Source: Mesorhizobium sp. M8A.F.Ca.ET.218.01.1.1 (GTDB lineage: Bacteria > Pseudomonadota > Alphaproteobacteria > Rhizobiales > Rhizobiaceae). Taken from it: a stretch of DNA of 64,000 nt. The notes below the pieces were generated by a model. The model was not told the origin of the DNA, searched no databases, and worked only from the letters and a program-made list of their open reading frames with translations. A program made the position numbers and the translations under genes. Location of the stretch: NCBI RefSeq assembly GCF_004791165.1, contig NZ_SRUZ01000005.1, positions 62,001-126,000 of the forward strand, read 5' to 3'. Shown piece by piece: positions 16,716-25,510 of the stretch. The stretch's first letter is position 1, and every line of letters starts with the position of its first letter.

Positions 16716-17006
16716 ATGGATCACGATGCCATCCTGAAGGCGTTGGCCCATCCGGTTCGGCGCCAGATGTTGAACTGGTTGAAAGAGCCGGAAATGCATT
16801 TCACGAGCCAGGAACATCCACTGGCCATGGGCGTTTGCGCGGGGCAGTTCGAACGTTGCGGTCTGTCGCAATCAACCGTGTCGGCCCATCTCGCCACGCT
16901 TTCATCGGCGGATCTGGTGACCACACGCCGCCTTGGTCAATGGGCCTTCTACAAGCGGAACGACGAAACGATCGCCGCTTTCCGCGCTTCGCTCTCCGAT
17001 ATCTGA
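16716..17006 (+). CDS. ArsR-family transcriptional regulator
   Basis: 96 residues. A winged helix-turn-helix carries ILKALAHPVRRQMLNWLKE, CGLSQSTVSAHLATLSSADLVTTRRLGQWAFYKRNDE. Two cysteines, Cys41 and Cys48 (VCAGQFERCG), sit just before the recognition helix and could sense metal, thiol or electrophile stress. The pairing with an ene-reductase 33 nt downstream favours an electrophile or quinone sensor (inference). The ATG at 16716 follows GGGGA; an upstream in-frame start at 16674 would overlap the palindromic operator and is less likely. Confidence 0.9.
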   Translation: MDHDAILKALAHPVRRQMLNWLKEPEMHFTSQEHPLAMGVCAGQFERCGLSQSTVSAHLATLSSADLVTTRRLGQWAFYKRNDETIAAFRASLSDI

Positions 17007-17039
17007 ACCTGCATTTGCTTGAGTATGAAAGGCCTTCCG

Positions 17040-18155
17040 ATGACCACACTTTTCGACCCGATAGCGGCCGGCGACCTCGCCCTCGCCAACCGCATCGTCA
17101 TGGCGCCGCTGACGCGCAATCGCTCGCCGAATGCGGTTCCAGGGGATCTGTCCGTCACCTATTACCGCCAGCGTGCCACCGCGGGCCTGATCGTGACCGA
17201 AGCGACCGCGATCACTCATCAGGGCCAGGGCTATGCGAACGTGCCGGGTCTTTACGCGCCAGAACAGCTCGCCGGGTGGAAGAAGGTCACCGACGCAGTG
17301 CACGCCGAAGGCGGCAAGATCGTCGTTCAGCTCTGGCATGTGGGTCGGATTTCCCACACATCGCTGCAGCCGGGAGGCGGCAAGCCAGTTGCGCCGTCGG
17401 CGATCCGCGCGAAATCCAAGACCTTCCTGGTGGGTGCCGACGGCAGCGGCAGCTTTGCCGAGACGTCCGAGCCGCGGGCCCTTGAGGAAGGCGAGATCCA
17501 GGGTATCGTGCAGGATTTTCGGCGTGCGGCGAAAGCGGCAATCGAGGTCGCCGGTTTCGACGGCGTCGAGATCCACGCGGCCAATGGTTATCTTCTTGAC
17601 CAGTTCCTGCGTTCGGGCAGCAATCATCGGACCGATGCTTATGGCGGTTCGATCGAGAACCGTGCCCGCTTCCTGTTGGAGGTGGTGGAGGCGGTCGTCG
17701 GGGAAGTCGGCGCCGGCCGGACCGGCATTCGGCTCTCGCCGGTGACGCCGGCCAATGACTCCTCCGATCCCGAACCCCAGCCGTTGTTCGAATACGTGGC
17801 CAGGAAACTCGGCCGTCATGGATTGGCCTATGTCCATGTCATTGAAGGCGCGACAGGTGGGGCCCGTGATTTCCAGCAAGGCGAGCGGCCGTTCGACTAT
17901 GCCTCCTTCAAGGCGGCCTACCGCGATGCGGGCGGCGCCGGCGCCTGGCTGGTCAACAATGGCTATGACAGGGAACTCGCGGAAGCCGCGGTTGAGGCAG
18001 GGCGTGTCGATCTGGTCGCTTTCGGAAAATTGTTCATCGCCAATCCCGATCTCGTAGGCAGATTACAACAAGGCATCGCGCTGAACGCCCCCGACAGCAA
18101 TACATTCTACGGGGGCAGTTCGAAGGGATATACAGACTATCCGACGGCGGCATAG
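17040..18155 (+). CDS. nemA: Old Yellow Enzyme-family ene-reductase (NemA-like)
   Basis: 371 residues, FMN-dependent TIM barrel of the OYE family. It has NRIVMAPLTRNRSP, VQLWHVGRISH with the substrate-binding residues, GFDGVEIHAANGYLLDQFLRSGSNHRTDAYGGSIENRARF, and VDLVAFGKLFIANPDLV at the FMN-phosphate site. Such enzymes reduce activated C=C bonds in N-ethylmaleimide, enones, nitrate esters and glyoxal-derived electrophiles using NAD(P)H. It follows the ArsR gene closely and is probably controlled by it. The ATG at 17040 gives the usual MTTLFDP start. Confidence 0.95.
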   Translation: MTTLFDPIAAGDLALANRIVMAPLTRNRSPNAVPGDLSVTYYRQRATAGLIVTEATAITHQGQGYANVPGLYAPEQLAGWKKVTDAVHAEGGKIVVQLWHVGRISHTSLQPGGGKPVAPSAIRAKSKTFLVGADGSGSFAETSEPRALEEGEIQGIVQDFRRAAKAAIEVAGFDGVEIHAANGYLLDQFLRSGSNHRTDAYGGSIENRARFLLEVVEAVVGEVGAGRTGIRLSPVTPANDSSDPEPQPLFEYVARKLGRHGLAYVHVIEGATGGARDFQQGERPFDYASFKAAYRDAGGAGAWLVNNGYDRELAEAAVEAGRVDLVAFGKLFIANPDLVGRLQQGIALNAPDSNTFYGGSSKGYTDYPTAA

Positions 18156-18172
18156 CAGGTCGCCGACTGAAC

Positions 18173-18218
18173 CGAAGTTCCGGCGGATCGCGGTCAATCC
18201 CGCCATGCCGGAACTTCG
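18173..18218. terminator. 12-bp stem-loop after the ene-reductase gene
   Basis: CGAAGTTCCGGC (18173-18184) and GCCGGAACTTCG (18207-18218) form a perfect 12-bp stem with a 22-nt loop, 18 nt after the nemA stop and 36 nt before the next start. It probably ends the ArsR-nemA transcript. No strong T-run follows. Confidence 0.55.
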
Positions 18219-18253
18219 ACCGATCACTCAATGCCGCTCGGGATGCCCAGCCC

Positions 18254-19579
18254 ATGACACATAAAAAGCAGCTGCGGCTCGGCGCGTTCATGCGCCCGGT
18301 CAGTTTGCACACAGGCGCCTGGCGTTATCCCGGCGCCTATCCGGACGCTAATTTCAACTTTGCCCATCTGAAGCGCTTCGCCCAGACGCTTGAGGCGGCG
18401 AAGTTCGATGCCTTCTTCATGGCCGATCATCTGGCAGTGCTCAACATGCCGATCGAAGCGCTGCGGCGCAGCCACACGGTAACGTCGTTCGAGCCATTCA
18501 CGCTGCTGTCGGCGCTGGCCGCTGTCACCGATCATATCGGGCTGGTCGCCACGGCATCGACGACCTTCGATGCGCCTTATCATGTCGCGCGCCGCTTCGC
18601 CTCGCTCGATCATATCAGTGGCGGCCGCGCCGGCTGGAATATCGTCACCACGTCCAATCCCGACGCGGCGCTGAACTTCGGTCTCGACGAACATGTCGAG
18701 CATGATGAGCGCTACCGGCGGGCGCGGGAGTTCCACGATGTCGTGACGGGGCTGTGGGACAGCTTTGCCGACGACGCCTTCATCCGCGATCCTGAAAGCG
18801 GGCTCTATTTCGATCCGGCGAGGCTGCATGTGCTGGATCACAAGGGCGAGCATCTTTCGGTGCGGGGCCCCCTCAACATCGCTCGGCCGGTGCAGGGCTG
18901 GCCCGTCATTGTCCAGGCCGGCGCGTCGGAAGCCGGACGGCAACTGGCGGCCGAGACGGCGGAGGTCATCTTCGCCGCGCATGCCGACCTCGCCGCCGGG
19001 CAGCGTTTCTTTGCCGACGTCAAGGGCCGGGCGCAGAAACTCGGCCGCTCGCGCGACGACATCAAGATCCTGCCCGGCGCCTTCGTCATCGTCGGCGACA
19101 GCGCCGAGGAAGCACAGGCCAAGCGAGCCAGGCTCGACAGCCTCGTCTATTACGAAAGCGGCATCGCCTCGCTGTCGATCGCGCTCGGGCATGATGCGTC
19201 CGGTTTCGACCCGGACGCGCCCTTGCCGGACATTCCCGAAACCAACGCCAGCAGGAGCGGCCGCGAGCGCGTCATCGAACTGGCGCGCCAGGAGAAGCTC
19301 ACCGTCAGGCAGCTCGCGCAAAGGCTGGGCGGCTATTCCGGCCTTGCCTTCGTCGGCACGCCAGGGACCATCGTCGACGACATGGAGGAATGGCTCGTCG
19401 CCGAGGGCTCCGACGGGTTCAACGTCATGTTTCCCTATCTGCCCGCCGGACTTGATGATTTTGTCGGCAAGGTCGTGCCTGAACTGCAGCGGCGGGGCAT
19501 ATTCAGGCAGCAATATGAAGGATCGACCCTGCGCGAGAACCTCGGCCTGAAGCGGCCTCCCAACAGGTTCTTCGCGTAG
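18254..19579 (+). CDS. LLM-class flavin-dependent monooxygenase (NtaA/SnaA/DszA type)
   Basis: 441 residues. The bacterial-luciferase-like barrel has the NtaA/SnaA/DszA signature: KRFAQTLEAAKFDAFFMADHLAV, TASTTFDAPYHVARRFASLDHISGGRAGWNIVTTSNPDAALNFG, and WPVIVQAGASEAGRQLAAETAEVIFAA. These enzymes use reduced FMN from a separate reductase to oxidise sulfonates, sulfones, nitrilotriacetate, EDTA or pristinamycin. The substrate is not predictable. The FMN reductase at 20925-21485 is a likely partner. The CurA-like reductase follows 25 nt after its stop. Confidence 0.92.
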   Translation: MTHKKQLRLGAFMRPVSLHTGAWRYPGAYPDANFNFAHLKRFAQTLEAAKFDAFFMADHLAVLNMPIEALRRSHTVTSFEPFTLLSALAAVTDHIGLVATASTTFDAPYHVARRFASLDHISGGRAGWNIVTTSNPDAALNFGLDEHVEHDERYRRAREFHDVVTGLWDSFADDAFIRDPESGLYFDPARLHVLDHKGEHLSVRGPLNIARPVQGWPVIVQAGASEAGRQLAAETAEVIFAAHADLAAGQRFFADVKGRAQKLGRSRDDIKILPGAFVIVGDSAEEAQAKRARLDSLVYYESGIASLSIALGHDASGFDPDAPLPDIPETNASRSGRERVIELARQEKLTVRQLAQRLGGYSGLAFVGTPGTIVDDMEEWLVAEGSDGFNVMFPYLPAGLDDFVGKVVPELQRRGIFRQQYEGSTLRENLGLKRPPNRFFA

Positions 19580-19604
19580 AACATCATCCGGGGAGGGCTA
19601 TGCA

Positions 19605-20624
19605 ATGTCGACGCTGACGAACACCCGCATCGTGCTCGCGGCGCGGCCGCAAGGCCGGCCCAAGCGGAGCGATTTCCGCGTCGAGTCCGTCGCCATCGGC
19701 GAGCCGGGGGAGGGCGAACTGCTGTTGCAGATCCTCTATCTGTCACTTGATCCATATATGCGCGGCCGCATGAACGCCGCCAGGTCCTATGCCAAGCCGG
19801 TCGAGATCGACGGCGTGATGGAGGGCGGCACGGTGGCTCGTGTCGTCAGATCCCGCCATGCCGGCTTCGCCGAGGGCGATATCGTGCTGTCCCACTCGGG
19901 ATGGCAGAGCTTTGCCGTGTCCGACGGCGTCGGCCTGCGCAAGCTTGATCCTGCGGCGGCGCCCGTCACCACCGCGCTTGGGGTGCTCGGCATGCCGGGC
20001 TTCACCGCCTATGCCGGCCTGCTCACCATAGGACGGCCTAGGGCCGGCGAGACCGTGGTCGTGGCGGCCGCCAGCGGCGCGGTCGGATCGGCCGTCGGCC
20101 AGATCGCGCGCATCAAGGGGGCTCGTGCGGTCGGCATTGCCGGCGGCCCCGAAAAATGTGCCTTCGTGCGCCAGGAACTCGGCTTCGACGCGGTTGTCGA
20201 TCATCGCGCCGATAATTTTGCCGAGCAACTGAAGGTTGCCTGTCCCGGAGGCATCGACGTCTACTTCGAGAATGTCGGCGGTCCGGTCTGGGATGCGGTG
20301 TTTCCGCTGCTCAACGAGTTCGCGCGTGTTCCGGTCTGCGGATTGATCGCGCAGTACAACATCCCTGCGGATTCCGGCGCCGACCGGCTTCCGGCGCTGA
20401 TGCAGCAGGTGCTGCATCGCAGCCTGACGATAAGGGGCTTTATCCAGCGCGAATTTGTCGATCAACGCCCAGCCTTCTATCGCGAGATGGCCGAATGGAT
20501 AGCGTCCGGGCGTGTGCGGTACCGGGAAGATATCGTGGACGGCATAGGGAATGCGCCACAAGCTTTTCTGAGGCTTCTCGAAGGAAAGAATTTCGGCAAG
20601 CTCATTGTGCGGGTCGCGAGATAG
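19605..20624 (+). CDS. NADP-dependent MDR oxidoreductase (CurA/PtgR-like)
   Basis: 339 residues, zinc-free medium-chain reductase. It starts with RIVLAARPQGRPKRSDFRVE, then LYLSLDPYMRGRMN, GMPGFTAYAGLLTIGRPRAGETVVVAAASGAVGSAVGQIARIKGARAVGIAGGPEKC, and DVYFENVGGPVWDAV. This matches E. coli CurA and prostaglandin/alkenal reductases, which reduce the C=C bond of enones with NADPH. It forms an operon with the LLM monooxygenase. Its substrate is unknown. Confidence 0.93.
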   Translation: MSTLTNTRIVLAARPQGRPKRSDFRVESVAIGEPGEGELLLQILYLSLDPYMRGRMNAARSYAKPVEIDGVMEGGTVARVVRSRHAGFAEGDIVLSHSGWQSFAVSDGVGLRKLDPAAAPVTTALGVLGMPGFTAYAGLLTIGRPRAGETVVVAAASGAVGSAVGQIARIKGARAVGIAGGPEKCAFVRQELGFDAVVDHRADNFAEQLKVACPGGIDVYFENVGGPVWDAVFPLLNEFARVPVCGLIAQYNIPADSGADRLPALMQQVLHRSLTIRGFIQREFVDQRPAFYREMAEWIASGRVRYREDIVDGIGNAPQAFLRLLEGKNFGKLIVRVAR

Positions 20625-20924
20625 TCATCTCCCGGACGGCCAATTTCGGGAGGCAGTCTTTTAGGAATGAGAGCGTGGCGATACACTTCCGTGCCTGCCG
20701 GCCCGCTTCATGGCCGGGCTCGCCCCCGCAGGCAATCCCGTCGAGCAGATTGATGCGCGCGCTGCCAGACACCGCCATGCTTCTTCTTCAGCGCGTCCCG
20801 GGAAGAAAAATCTTCTCCGATTTCCTCCTACGGCGATCGTCAATTCCTTTCGTTCGATACCAATGTCTATAAAAACTATGGACATTCTGGCACACTGGCT
20901 CGAACATACAACAAGGCGTCCATC
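20625..20924. promoter_or_regulatory. 300-bp intergenic region with an operator-like inverted repeat
   Basis: No coding feature is seen. Near the right end TGTCTATA (20864-20871) and TATGGACA (20877-20884) form an inverted repeat with a 5-bp spacer and one mismatch. It lies 41 bp before the FMN reductase start and is a candidate regulator site. Confidence 0.45.
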
Positions 20925-21485
20925 ATGACCAATCCGGCCATTGTCGGCTTCTCCGGCAATTTCACGCGGCCCTCCAAGACCCGTGGCTTCGTGGACCATA
21001 TCGTGACGGAGATTGCCGGGCGATACGGCCTCTCCGCCAGCACCCATGACATCGTCGATCTCGGTCCCAGTCTTGGCGGTGCCAAAGGGACGCGCGACCT
21101 GGATGGACAGGCCCGCGCCATTCTCGAGCGGATCCTGGCCGCCGATGTCCTGGTGGTCGGCTCGCCCACCTACAAGGGCAGCTATACCGGTCTGTTCAAG
21201 CATTTCTTCGATCTCGTCGACCCGGCCGCCCTCAGGGGCAAGCCGGTGCTATTGGCGGCGACCGGCGGCGGCGACCGCCATGCGCTGATCGTCGAGCATC
21301 AGCTGCGGCCGCTGTTCGGCTTCTTTGAAGCCTTTGCGCTGCCGACGGCCGTCTACGCCTCGGAGAAGGATTTCGTCGACGGCGTGCTGGCATCCGAAGC
21401 GATCCGGGCCCGCGTCGGCCTTGCGGTTGACGATGTCGGCCTGGCGCTCTTCGGCAGGCAGCGCGCCAGGATCGCTGCCGAGTAG
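20925..21485 (+). CDS. NADPH-dependent FMN reductase (MsuE/SsuE-like)
   Basis: 186 residues, flavodoxin-like. It has IVGFSGNFTRPSKTRGFVDHIV at the phosphate-binding loop, ADVLVVGSPTYKGSYTGLFKHFFDLVDPAALRGKPVLLAATGGGDRHALIVEHQLRPLFGFFEAF, which matches the SsuE/MsuE family. These enzymes supply reduced FMN to two-component monooxygenases. The LLM monooxygenase 1.3 kb upstream is the obvious partner. It has its own upstream region with an inverted repeat and is followed by a GC-rich stem-loop. Confidence 0.92.
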   Translation: MTNPAIVGFSGNFTRPSKTRGFVDHIVTEIAGRYGLSASTHDIVDLGPSLGGAKGTRDLDGQARAILERILAADVLVVGSPTYKGSYTGLFKHFFDLVDPAALRGKPVLLAATGGGDRHALIVEHQLRPLFGFFEAFALPTAVYASEKDFVDGVLASEAIRARVGLAVDDVGLALFGRQRARIAAE

Positions 21486-21503
21486 CGTGCTCCGGAATAT
21501 ATC

Positions 21504-21531
21504 CCGCGCGCCAACCTCGTCAGGCGCGCGG
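21504..21531. terminator. GC-rich stem-loop after the FMN reductase gene
   Basis: CCGCGCGCC (21504-21512) pairs with GGCGCGCGG (21523-21531) around a 10-nt loop, 18 nt after the stop at 21485. No T-run follows, so it may act as an mRNA 3' stabiliser or weak terminator. Confidence 0.5.
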
Positions 21532-21694
21532 TGGTGCGACTTCCAGGCGCTGCCTGAACCTCTTGGCCGTCCGGGGTAGCAATCGGACGTAGCCAGCAAT
21601 CCAAATGTCCAATCCGTCACGGTTGCCGTGGTCCCAGCCGATGCCGTAGACAAGCGGCGGTGAATCACGTTTTCCGTTGGCGGAGAAGAAACAC

Positions 21695-22552
21695 ATGTCG
21701 GATCGGATGAAGATCATCTCCGCTGCCAGGTCGCATGGCGGCGTGCAGGGCGTCTATTCCCATGTTTCGGAAGTCTGCGCCTGCGACATGACGTTTGCCG
21801 TCTTCGTGCCGCCGCAGGCCCGTGAAAGACCTTGCCCTGTCGTATGGTACCTCTCCGGTCTCACCTGCACCCACGTCAATGTCATGGACAAGGGAGAGTA
21901 CAGGCGTGTGGCCGCCGAGCTCGGCCTGATCGTCGTCTGTCCCGACACCAGTCCCCGCGGCGCCGATATTCCCGACGAGAAGGACAATTGGCAGTTCGGC
22001 AGCGGCGCCGGATTCTATGTCGATGCGACGCAGGAACCCTATGCCAGGAATTATCGCATGTATTCCTATGTCACCGAGGAATTACCGGCGCTGATCGCAG
22101 CGGAATTTCCGGCCGACATGAAGCGTCAGGCGATCTTCGGCCACTCGATGGGTGGACATGGCGCATTGACCATCGCGCTGAAGAATCCCGAACGCTTCAA
22201 GAGCTGTTCGGCCTTCGCGCCGATCGTGCAGCCCAGCACCGCCGGCTGGTCGAAGCCGGCCTTCGAAAAATATCTCGGTTCCGACGAGAAATCATGGCGG
22301 CGCTACGATGCCACCTTGCTCATCGAGGATGGCCACCGCTTCCCCGAGTTATTCGTTGACCAAGGGACATCGGATGGATTTCTCGACGACGGACTGAGGC
22401 CCTGGCTCCTGGAAGCGGCCTGCGCCAAGGCCGGTATTGCGCTGACGCCGCGCATGCAGGACGGCTACGATCACTCGTATTTCTTCATTTCGACATTCAT
22501 GGACGACCATCTGAGATGGCACGCCCAGAGATTGTTGGATGCTGAAGTCTGA
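21695..22552 (+). CDS. fghA: S-formylglutathione hydrolase
   Basis: 285 residues, esterase-D fold. Landmarks are VVWYLSGLTCTHVNVMDKGEYRR, the nucleophile Ser151 in FGHSMGGHGAL, the Asp in FVDQGTSDGFLDD and the His in YDHSYFFISTF. It hydrolyses S-formylglutathione to formate and glutathione in the glutathione-dependent formaldehyde pathway. No formaldehyde dehydrogenase gene lies beside it. Its place next to flavin monooxygenase genes may mean that their chemistry releases formaldehyde (inference). The ATG at 21695 follows GGAG; a TTG at 21677 is an alternative. Confidence 0.95.
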   Translation: MSDRMKIISAARSHGGVQGVYSHVSEVCACDMTFAVFVPPQARERPCPVVWYLSGLTCTHVNVMDKGEYRRVAAELGLIVVCPDTSPRGADIPDEKDNWQFGSGAGFYVDATQEPYARNYRMYSYVTEELPALIAAEFPADMKRQAIFGHSMGGHGALTIALKNPERFKSCSAFAPIVQPSTAGWSKPAFEKYLGSDEKSWRRYDATLLIEDGHRFPELFVDQGTSDGFLDDGLRPWLLEAACAKAGIALTPRMQDGYDHSYFFISTFMDDHLRWHAQRLLDAEV

Positions 22553-22555
22553 AGT

Positions 22556-23488
22556 CTAGTCCCGCAGCAGGTCGAACATCAGCTTGAAGAAACGGTCGGC
22601 GTCGACCTCATAGGCGATACGCGCATTGTCTTTTTCACCGCGCTCGCTCCAGAAATCGGCAACCGTCGCGCCGAACGCATAGGTGCCCGACAGATCGACG
22701 CCGATATGGGCCGGGCGCGTGCGCACCAGTGTCGGGTCGATGGCGAGCGCCAGAGCCAACGGGTCGTGCATGGCGCCGCCGACGCCCATCGAGTTGCGAT
22801 GCAGCTTCTCGTAGAACAGTAGCCAGTCGTTGACGAGCTTGCCGAGCGGCGTGTCGATCGTGGCAAGCTCGGCATATTGCGGCGCCTCGATCAGCACCTG
22901 CATGGTGACGTCGAGGCCGACCATCAGGATCGGTACGCCCCTGTCCAGCACGATCTTCAGCGCCTCCGGGTCGCAGAAGGCATTGAATTCCGTCGGCGTG
23001 ATGATCTCGCTCTTGCGGTAGAACACACCGCCCATCCAGATCAGTTCCTTGATCTTGGGCAGCACGTCGCGATGCTTGAGGATCATCAGGCCGATATTGG
23101 TCAGCGGGCCGGTGGCGACGACCAGGATCGGCTCGGGCGCGGCGCGGAGCTTGTCGGCCAGGAAATCGACAGCGTGCCGGTCGACCGGCTTGATCGTGGC
23201 CTGCGGCAAATAGGGCGAGCCCTCGAGGCCGCTCGGGCCGTCGGCGGTGCCGAGGACCAGCGGCCGCGCCAGCGGACGGTGGCACCCCCGCGCGACCGGC
23301 ACGTCGCCGGCGCCGATGTACTCCAGGATGCGCAAGGCGTTGGCGGTCGTCTTCTCGACCTCGGCATTGCCGCATGTCGTGGTGACGCCGACGAGTTCGA
23401 TGGCCGGCGAGCGATGCGCCATGACCAGCGCAATGGCGTCGTCGTGGCCGGGATCGCAGTCGAACAGGATGGGAGTTGCAAGGGTCAT
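22556..23488 (-). CDS. inosine/uridine-preferring nucleoside hydrolase
   Basis: About 310 residues. The Ca-binding motif DCDPGHDD lies at the N-terminus, with VTTTCGNAEVEKTTANALRILE, ILVVATGPLTNIGL, WMGGVF and a C-terminal GGAMHDPLALALAIDP carrying the His-Asp. All are typical of IunH-type hydrolases, which split ribonucleosides into base and ribose. It is the last gene of the BMP-type transporter operon, 11 nt after the second hydrolase. ATG 23488 has GAGG 9 nt upstream; a GTG at 23503 is in frame but lacks a site. Confidence 0.94.
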   Translation of the reverse strand: MTLATPILFDCDPGHDDAIALVMAHRSPAIELVGVTTTCGNAEVEKTTANALRILEYIGAGDVPVARGCHRPLARPLVLGTADGPSGLEGSPYLPQATIKPVDRHAVDFLADKLRAAPEPILVVATGPLTNIGLMILKHRDVLPKIKELIWMGGVFYRKSEIITPTEFNAFCDPEALKIVLDRGVPILMVGLDVTMQVLIEAPQYAELATIDTPLGKLVNDWLLFYEKLHRNSMGVGGAMHDPLALALAIDPTLVRTRPAHIGVDLSGTYAFGATVADFWSERGEKDNARIAYEVDADRFFKLMFDLLRD

Positions 23489-23499
23489 TTTATCGGTCC

Positions 23500-24513
23500 T
23501 CACGCCACTTGTTCGTAGCGCGCGATGGTTTGCTTGAAGATGTTCAGGAAGCGGCGGCCGTCGAGATCGGTGCAGATGCGCGTGGTCTTCGGTCCGCCGC
23601 CGGGCAGCAGTTGCCGGCCGCGATGGGCAACCGTCTGTCCGCGCGCGAGGCGCCCGTCCAGCACGACATCGACGAAGAGCGGTTCGGTCATCGTGGCCAA
23701 GGCCGGGTCGAAGGCCAGCGCCACGGTGATGACGTCATCCATCGGGAAGCCGACGAGGTCGAAGAACTCGCGCCAGATGTCGATGTAGATCGGAAAGCTG
23801 TCGGTGATCATCTCCAGGACGGCATTCTTCCGCGCCACGGCCTGCATGTCGGCGATGTCGTCGCGCGTCAGCATCGAGGCGGCGACGCGGTTGTCCTCGC
23901 AGATGTCGAGCGGCACCAGGATCTTGTCGACGTCGGCGTTGAGCACGATGCGCGAGGCCTCAGGATCTGCCCATATGTTGTATTCCGACAGCGGCGTGAT
24001 GTTGCCGGGCGTCTGGAAGTTGCCGCCCAGCACCATGAGCCGCTTCAGCGCGCCGGTCAGGCGCGGCTCCTGCAGCAGCGCCATCGCCGCATTGGTCAAT
24101 GGGCCTGTGGTCACCAGCGTGATCTCGCCCGGATTGGCCATTACGGTATTGATGATGAAATCGACGGCATGCCCCGGCGTCGCCTGACGCGACGGGGTCG
24201 GCGCCGGCGGGTTGAACTTCTTCAGCCGGTCGCCGAAGCGGGCAACGAGCCGCTTCTCGAAATGGACCGGCGCCTCCATGTCGGCCTTGGCATTGCCGAC
24301 GATCGGCCGCCAGGCGCCGGCATGAACCGGGATGTCGTCGCGCCCGGCAAGCGTCAGCGTGTTGAGCACGACATTGGTGACCTGCTCGATCGGGCCTGCC
24401 GCGCCGGTCACCGTGGTCACGCCTTCGAGCCGGACATTCGGGTTCGCCGCGGCAAACAGCACGGCCAGAATGTCGTCGCCGGCGGAATCCACGTCGAGGA
24501 TTATGCGTTCCAT
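23500..24513 (-). CDS. nucleoside hydrolase, divergent paralogue
   Basis: 337 residues. DVDSAGDD replaces the canonical DxDPGHDD, so the metal-binding Asp residues are kept but Pro-Gly is changed. VTTVTGAAGPIEQVTNVVLNTL, ITLVTTGPLTNAAMALL, LMVLGGNF and PMDDVITVALAFDP follow. It belongs to the nucleoside hydrolase fold, but specificity could differ from the neighbour, with which it shares only modest identity by eye. It lies between the second permease (10 nt upstream) and the first hydrolase gene. Confidence 0.9.
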   Translation of the reverse strand: MERIILDVDSAGDDILAVLFAAANPNVRLEGVTTVTGAAGPIEQVTNVVLNTLTLAGRDDIPVHAGAWRPIVGNAKADMEAPVHFEKRLVARFGDRLKKFNPPAPTPSRQATPGHAVDFIINTVMANPGEITLVTTGPLTNAAMALLQEPRLTGALKRLMVLGGNFQTPGNITPLSEYNIWADPEASRIVLNADVDKILVPLDICEDNRVAASMLTRDDIADMQAVARKNAVLEMITDSFPIYIDIWREFFDLVGFPMDDVITVALAFDPALATMTEPLFVDVVLDGRLARGQTVAHRGRQLLPGGGPKTTRICTDLDGRRFLNIFKQTIARYEQVA

Positions 24514-24523
24514 GGGAGTTCCT

Positions 24524-25510
24524 TCATTGCGGATTTTTGTCGACCGAGGCGCTGTTCCTGTCCGTCGACAAGAGTTTCTGCATCGACGCCAGCGTCTCCT
24601 TGATGATCTTTGGCCGTGCCTGGTAGGACAGCACGAACAGCGCCGTCAGTGCCACGACATAGGGCACGGTCAGCACCAGATAGGACGGAAACCCGAAGGT
24701 CTGCAGGCGCAGCGAGAAGGCGTCGGCGAAGCCGAACAGCAGGCAGCCGGCCAGCACCTTGAGCGGATCGCCGTTGGAGAAGATCAGGATCGCCACCGCC
24801 ATGAAGCCGCGGCCGGAAGACATGTTCTCGGTGAACATGGTGATGTAGCCGAGCGACAGATGCGCGCCGGCCAGCCCCGCCAGCAATCCGCACAGCAGCG
24901 AGGCGATGTAGCGGACGCGGGTGATCGAGATGCCGAGCGCCTCGGCCGCCTCGGGTTTCTCGCCGACGACGCGGATATAGAGCCCGAGCCGGGTGCGGTT
25001 GTAGAACAGCACCAGCAGCGGCACCGCGATGAACGCGACATAGACGATCGGCGTGAACCCCGAGATCAGCGGCGCCCATGAGCCGAGCAGTGCCTGCGCG
25101 CCGGGTATCTGCACCTTCGGCAGGCCGACAATGCCGTGACCGACGATCGATCCGCGCGTGCCGAAAATCGCTTTCATCAGCGAGATCGTCATGCCGCCGG
25201 CGAGGATGTTGAGCGCCAGCCCGACGACCACTTCATTGGCCCGGAAGGTCACCACCAGAACGGCAAAGGCGAGCGCGAAGGCAAGTGCTGCGGCCACACC
25301 GCAGGCGACACCCGCGAAGGCCGAACCCGTCCAGATCGAGCCGATGACGGCGAAGAAGGCGCCGGCCAGCATCTGCCCCTCGAGACCGATGTTGAAGATG
25401 CCGGCCTTGGTGGTGAACGACCCGCCAAGAGCGACCAGGAGAATGGGCGCGGTGGTGCGCAGCGTCGCCGCGATCAGCGCGACGTTGATGAGCTTATCTA
25501 GAATTTCCAT
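24524..25510 (-). CDS. BMP-type nucleoside ABC transporter permease
   Basis: 328 residues with about eight hydrophobic segments. It has the BPD_transp_2 pattern: TAPILLVALGGSFTTKAGIFNIGLEGQMLAGAFFAV, FRANEVVVGLALNILAGGMT, EKPEAAEALGISITRVRY and YITMFTENMSSGRGFMAVAILIFSNGDP. These resemble the YufQ/NupQ permeases of guanosine or nucleoside importers. It overlaps the upstream permease gene by 13 nt. It forms the inner-membrane channel with the partner at 25498-26541. Confidence 0.93.
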   Translation of the reverse strand: MEILDKLINVALIAATLRTTAPILLVALGGSFTTKAGIFNIGLEGQMLAGAFFAVIGSIWTGSAFAGVACGVAAALAFALAFAVLVVTFRANEVVVGLALNILAGGMTISLMKAIFGTRGSIVGHGIVGLPKVQIPGAQALLGSWAPLISGFTPIVYVAFIAVPLLVLFYNRTRLGLYIRVVGEKPEAAEALGISITRVRYIASLLCGLLAGLAGAHLSLGYITMFTENMSSGRGFMAVAILIFSNGDPLKVLAGCLLFGFADAFSLRLQTFGFPSYLVLTVPYVVALTALFVLSYQARPKIIKETLASMQKLLSTDRNSASVDKNPQ

